Below, in pieces: positions 7,930 to 8,420 of a DNA stretch of 8,420 nucleotides. The DNA comes from Gammaproteobacteria bacterium. Its GTDB lineage: Bacteria > Pseudomonadota > Gammaproteobacteria > DSM-16500. The translations under genes were made by a program, and so were the position numbers. Under the pieces are notes generated by a model. That model worked only from the letters and a program-made list of their open reading frames with translations, was not told where the DNA came from and did not search any database. The stretch lies in the NCBI GenBank assembly GCA_004322325.1, contig SCTP01000254.1:1-8420 (forward strand), in the 5' to 3' direction. Position 1 is the first letter of the stretch, and each line of letters opens with the position of its first letter.

Positions 7930-8253
7930 CTAGCCTGATGACGTCAATTGCAATAATTTGTGTAATCCCAACAAACGTGCATTCTCTAACAAAGTAGGAG
8001 AAACGGATCCCCACTGGCAATGAAGACCTTGTTGCTGCGCTGCTCGCATGAAACAAACCAATAGCTGCAAAGGCGCCGTATCCACTTTTTCAAGTGCGCC
8101 GCCTTCAAAGGTAATGGTTTGGTATGAACTGGTTAAAAAATCTTTAAGTGTGACATAATAGGACTGAATTTGATCAATCTTTAAGGCGGTTCCACAGTCC
8201 AAAACTGTTTGGTCACCGCCGCTGACGCCTTTTGGCCGGCCATCCTTGTCCAT
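7930..8253 (-). CDS. STAS-domain protein (anti-anti-sigma-like) heading the chemosensory operon
   Basis: A 107-residue protein with a single STAS fold. The pattern TITFEGGALEKVDTAPLQLL (46-65) is the strand-turn-helix core, followed by the second helix-strand unit with LHCQW (77-81) and LLENARLLGLHKLL (88-101). Thr59, right after Asp58, aligns with the phosphorylated Ser58 of SpoIIAA; the usual Gly two residues on is Pro61. STAS proteins bind kinases or nucleotides or act as switchable partners, and small ones often precede cheY-cheA in chemosensory operons, where their role is not well settled. The start is supported by AAGGAAG (8261-8267), 7 nt upstream. The first 14 residues are polar and may be a non-conserved extension. 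The gene lies 58 nt from rho and 11 nt before cheY. Confidence 0.85.
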   Translation of the reverse strand: MDKDGRPKGVSGGDQTVLDCGTALKIDQIQSYYVTLKDFLTSSYQTITFEGGALEKVDTAPLQLLVCFMRAAQQQGLHCQWGSVSPTLLENARLLGLHKLLQLTSSG

Positions 8254-8260
8254 TTTTCAG

Positions 8261-8267
8261 CTTCCTT
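8261..8267 (-). promoter_or_regulatory. Ribosome binding site of the STAS gene
   Basis: AAGGAAG on the minus strand is 7 nt before the ATG at 8253. It supports the long start over any internal one. Confidence 0.7.
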
Positions 8268-8282
8268 GCATGACTATCTATC

Positions 8283-8312
8283 AGTATACAAGACTGCTGA
8301 CAAGCGTGTCTT
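8283..8312 (-). promoter_or_regulatory. Candidate sigma70-type promoter for the chemosensory operon
   Basis: On the minus strand TATACT (8283-8288) matches five of six -10 bases. Eighteen nt upstream AAGACA (8307-8312) matches four of six -35 bases and touches the rho stop codon. A transcript would start near 8276, giving a leader of about 22 nt that contains the ribosome binding site. The -35 is weak, and I saw no convincing sigma28 motif. It could be a chance match with expression by readthrough from rho. Confidence 0.35.
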
Positions 8313-8420
8313 TAAAATTTCTTCATCGCATCAAAAAATTCGTCGTTTGTTTTGGTATCTTTCATCTTATCAATGAGAAATTCCACTGCACCTTCTTCCA
8401 TCGGCTGCAAGAGCTTGCGG
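8312..8420 (-). CDS. rho: Transcription termination factor Rho, C-terminal end (partial)
   Basis: The last 35 residues of a gene that runs in from the right edge. The peptide begins [19 protein letters not shown], continues with the segment [15 protein letters not shown] and ends at TAA (8312-8314). It lines up with the C-terminus of E. coli Rho, which has RKIIHPMGEIDAMEFLINKL followed by TKTNDDFFEMMKRS. Rho is the hexameric RNA helicase/translocase that ends transcription of untranslated RNA; its ATPase motifs are outside the window. The TKTND.FF ending is typical of proteobacterial Rho, which helps place the organism. No hairpin plus T-run follows the stop within the 58-nt gap to the STAS gene, so rho transcripts could enter the chemosensory operon. 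Confidence 0.93.
   Translation of the reverse strand, partial: RKLLQPMEEGAVEFLIDKMKDTKTNDEFFDAMKKF

Noticed and set aside
8289..8311. Possible rho terminator hairpin (GACA-CGCT-TGTC) after the rho stop.
   Set aside because: The stem is 4 bp with no following T tract, so it does not look like an intrinsic terminator.
8268..8320. Sigma28 (FliA) promoter upstream of the STAS gene.
   Set aside because: A TAAA occurs near the rho stop, but no GCCGATAA-like -10 follows at the right spacing.

Overview
The window is an AT-rich bacterial segment that is almost entirely coding. It holds one chemosensory locus arranged as two converging gene blocks. The partial gene at the right edge is recognisable as the C-terminus of transcription terminator Rho, with a tail of the proteobacterial type. 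Together with the style of the CheA, CheY and receptor proteins, this points to a low-GC gammaproteobacterium. A Legionellales-like host would fit, but nothing here fixes the genus.

Left block, plus strand: the C-terminal tail of a probable class III adenylate/guanylate cyclase (2-238), a soluble receiver plus histidine-kinase protein (228-1514), and the receptor methyltransferase CheR (1504-2349). Each gene starts inside the end of the previous one, with exactly 11 nt of overlap both times, so translation is probably coupled.

Right block, minus strand, read from right to left: rho (3' end, 8420-8312), a small STAS-domain protein (8253-7930), CheY (7918-7556), a large CheA with two C-terminal CheW domains (7551-5074), a two-TM methyl-accepting chemotaxis protein (5047-2777) and a stand-alone CheW (2773-2318). 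Spacings after the STAS gene are 3-26 nt, so this is one operon. It has either a weak candidate promoter just after rho or readthrough from rho. The two blocks meet tail to tail: cheR and cheW overlap by 32 nt at their 3' ends, and no intrinsic terminator is visible for either.

Functionally, the MCP senses a periplasmic or membrane signal and controls CheA through CheW and CheA's own CheW domains. CheA phosphorylates CheY, which acts on an unknown output (flagellum, pilus or another process). The MCP ends in a CheR/CheB-tethering pentapeptide, so the CheR encoded here is its likely methyltransferase. CheB, CheD and CheZ are absent from the window. The cyclase and the receiver-kinase may link the array to cAMP or another nucleotide signal.

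I found no wholly new system. The points most worth a look are the split, convergent layout with no CheB, the double-CheW CheA whose P2-like domain is flanked by two different 12-bp tetrapeptide repeats, the altered NLRG motif in the stand-alone CheW, and the tethering-peptide codons that double as the cheW ribosome binding site. No intergenic stretch exceeds about 60 nt, and there are no RNA genes, mobile elements or CRISPR arrays.
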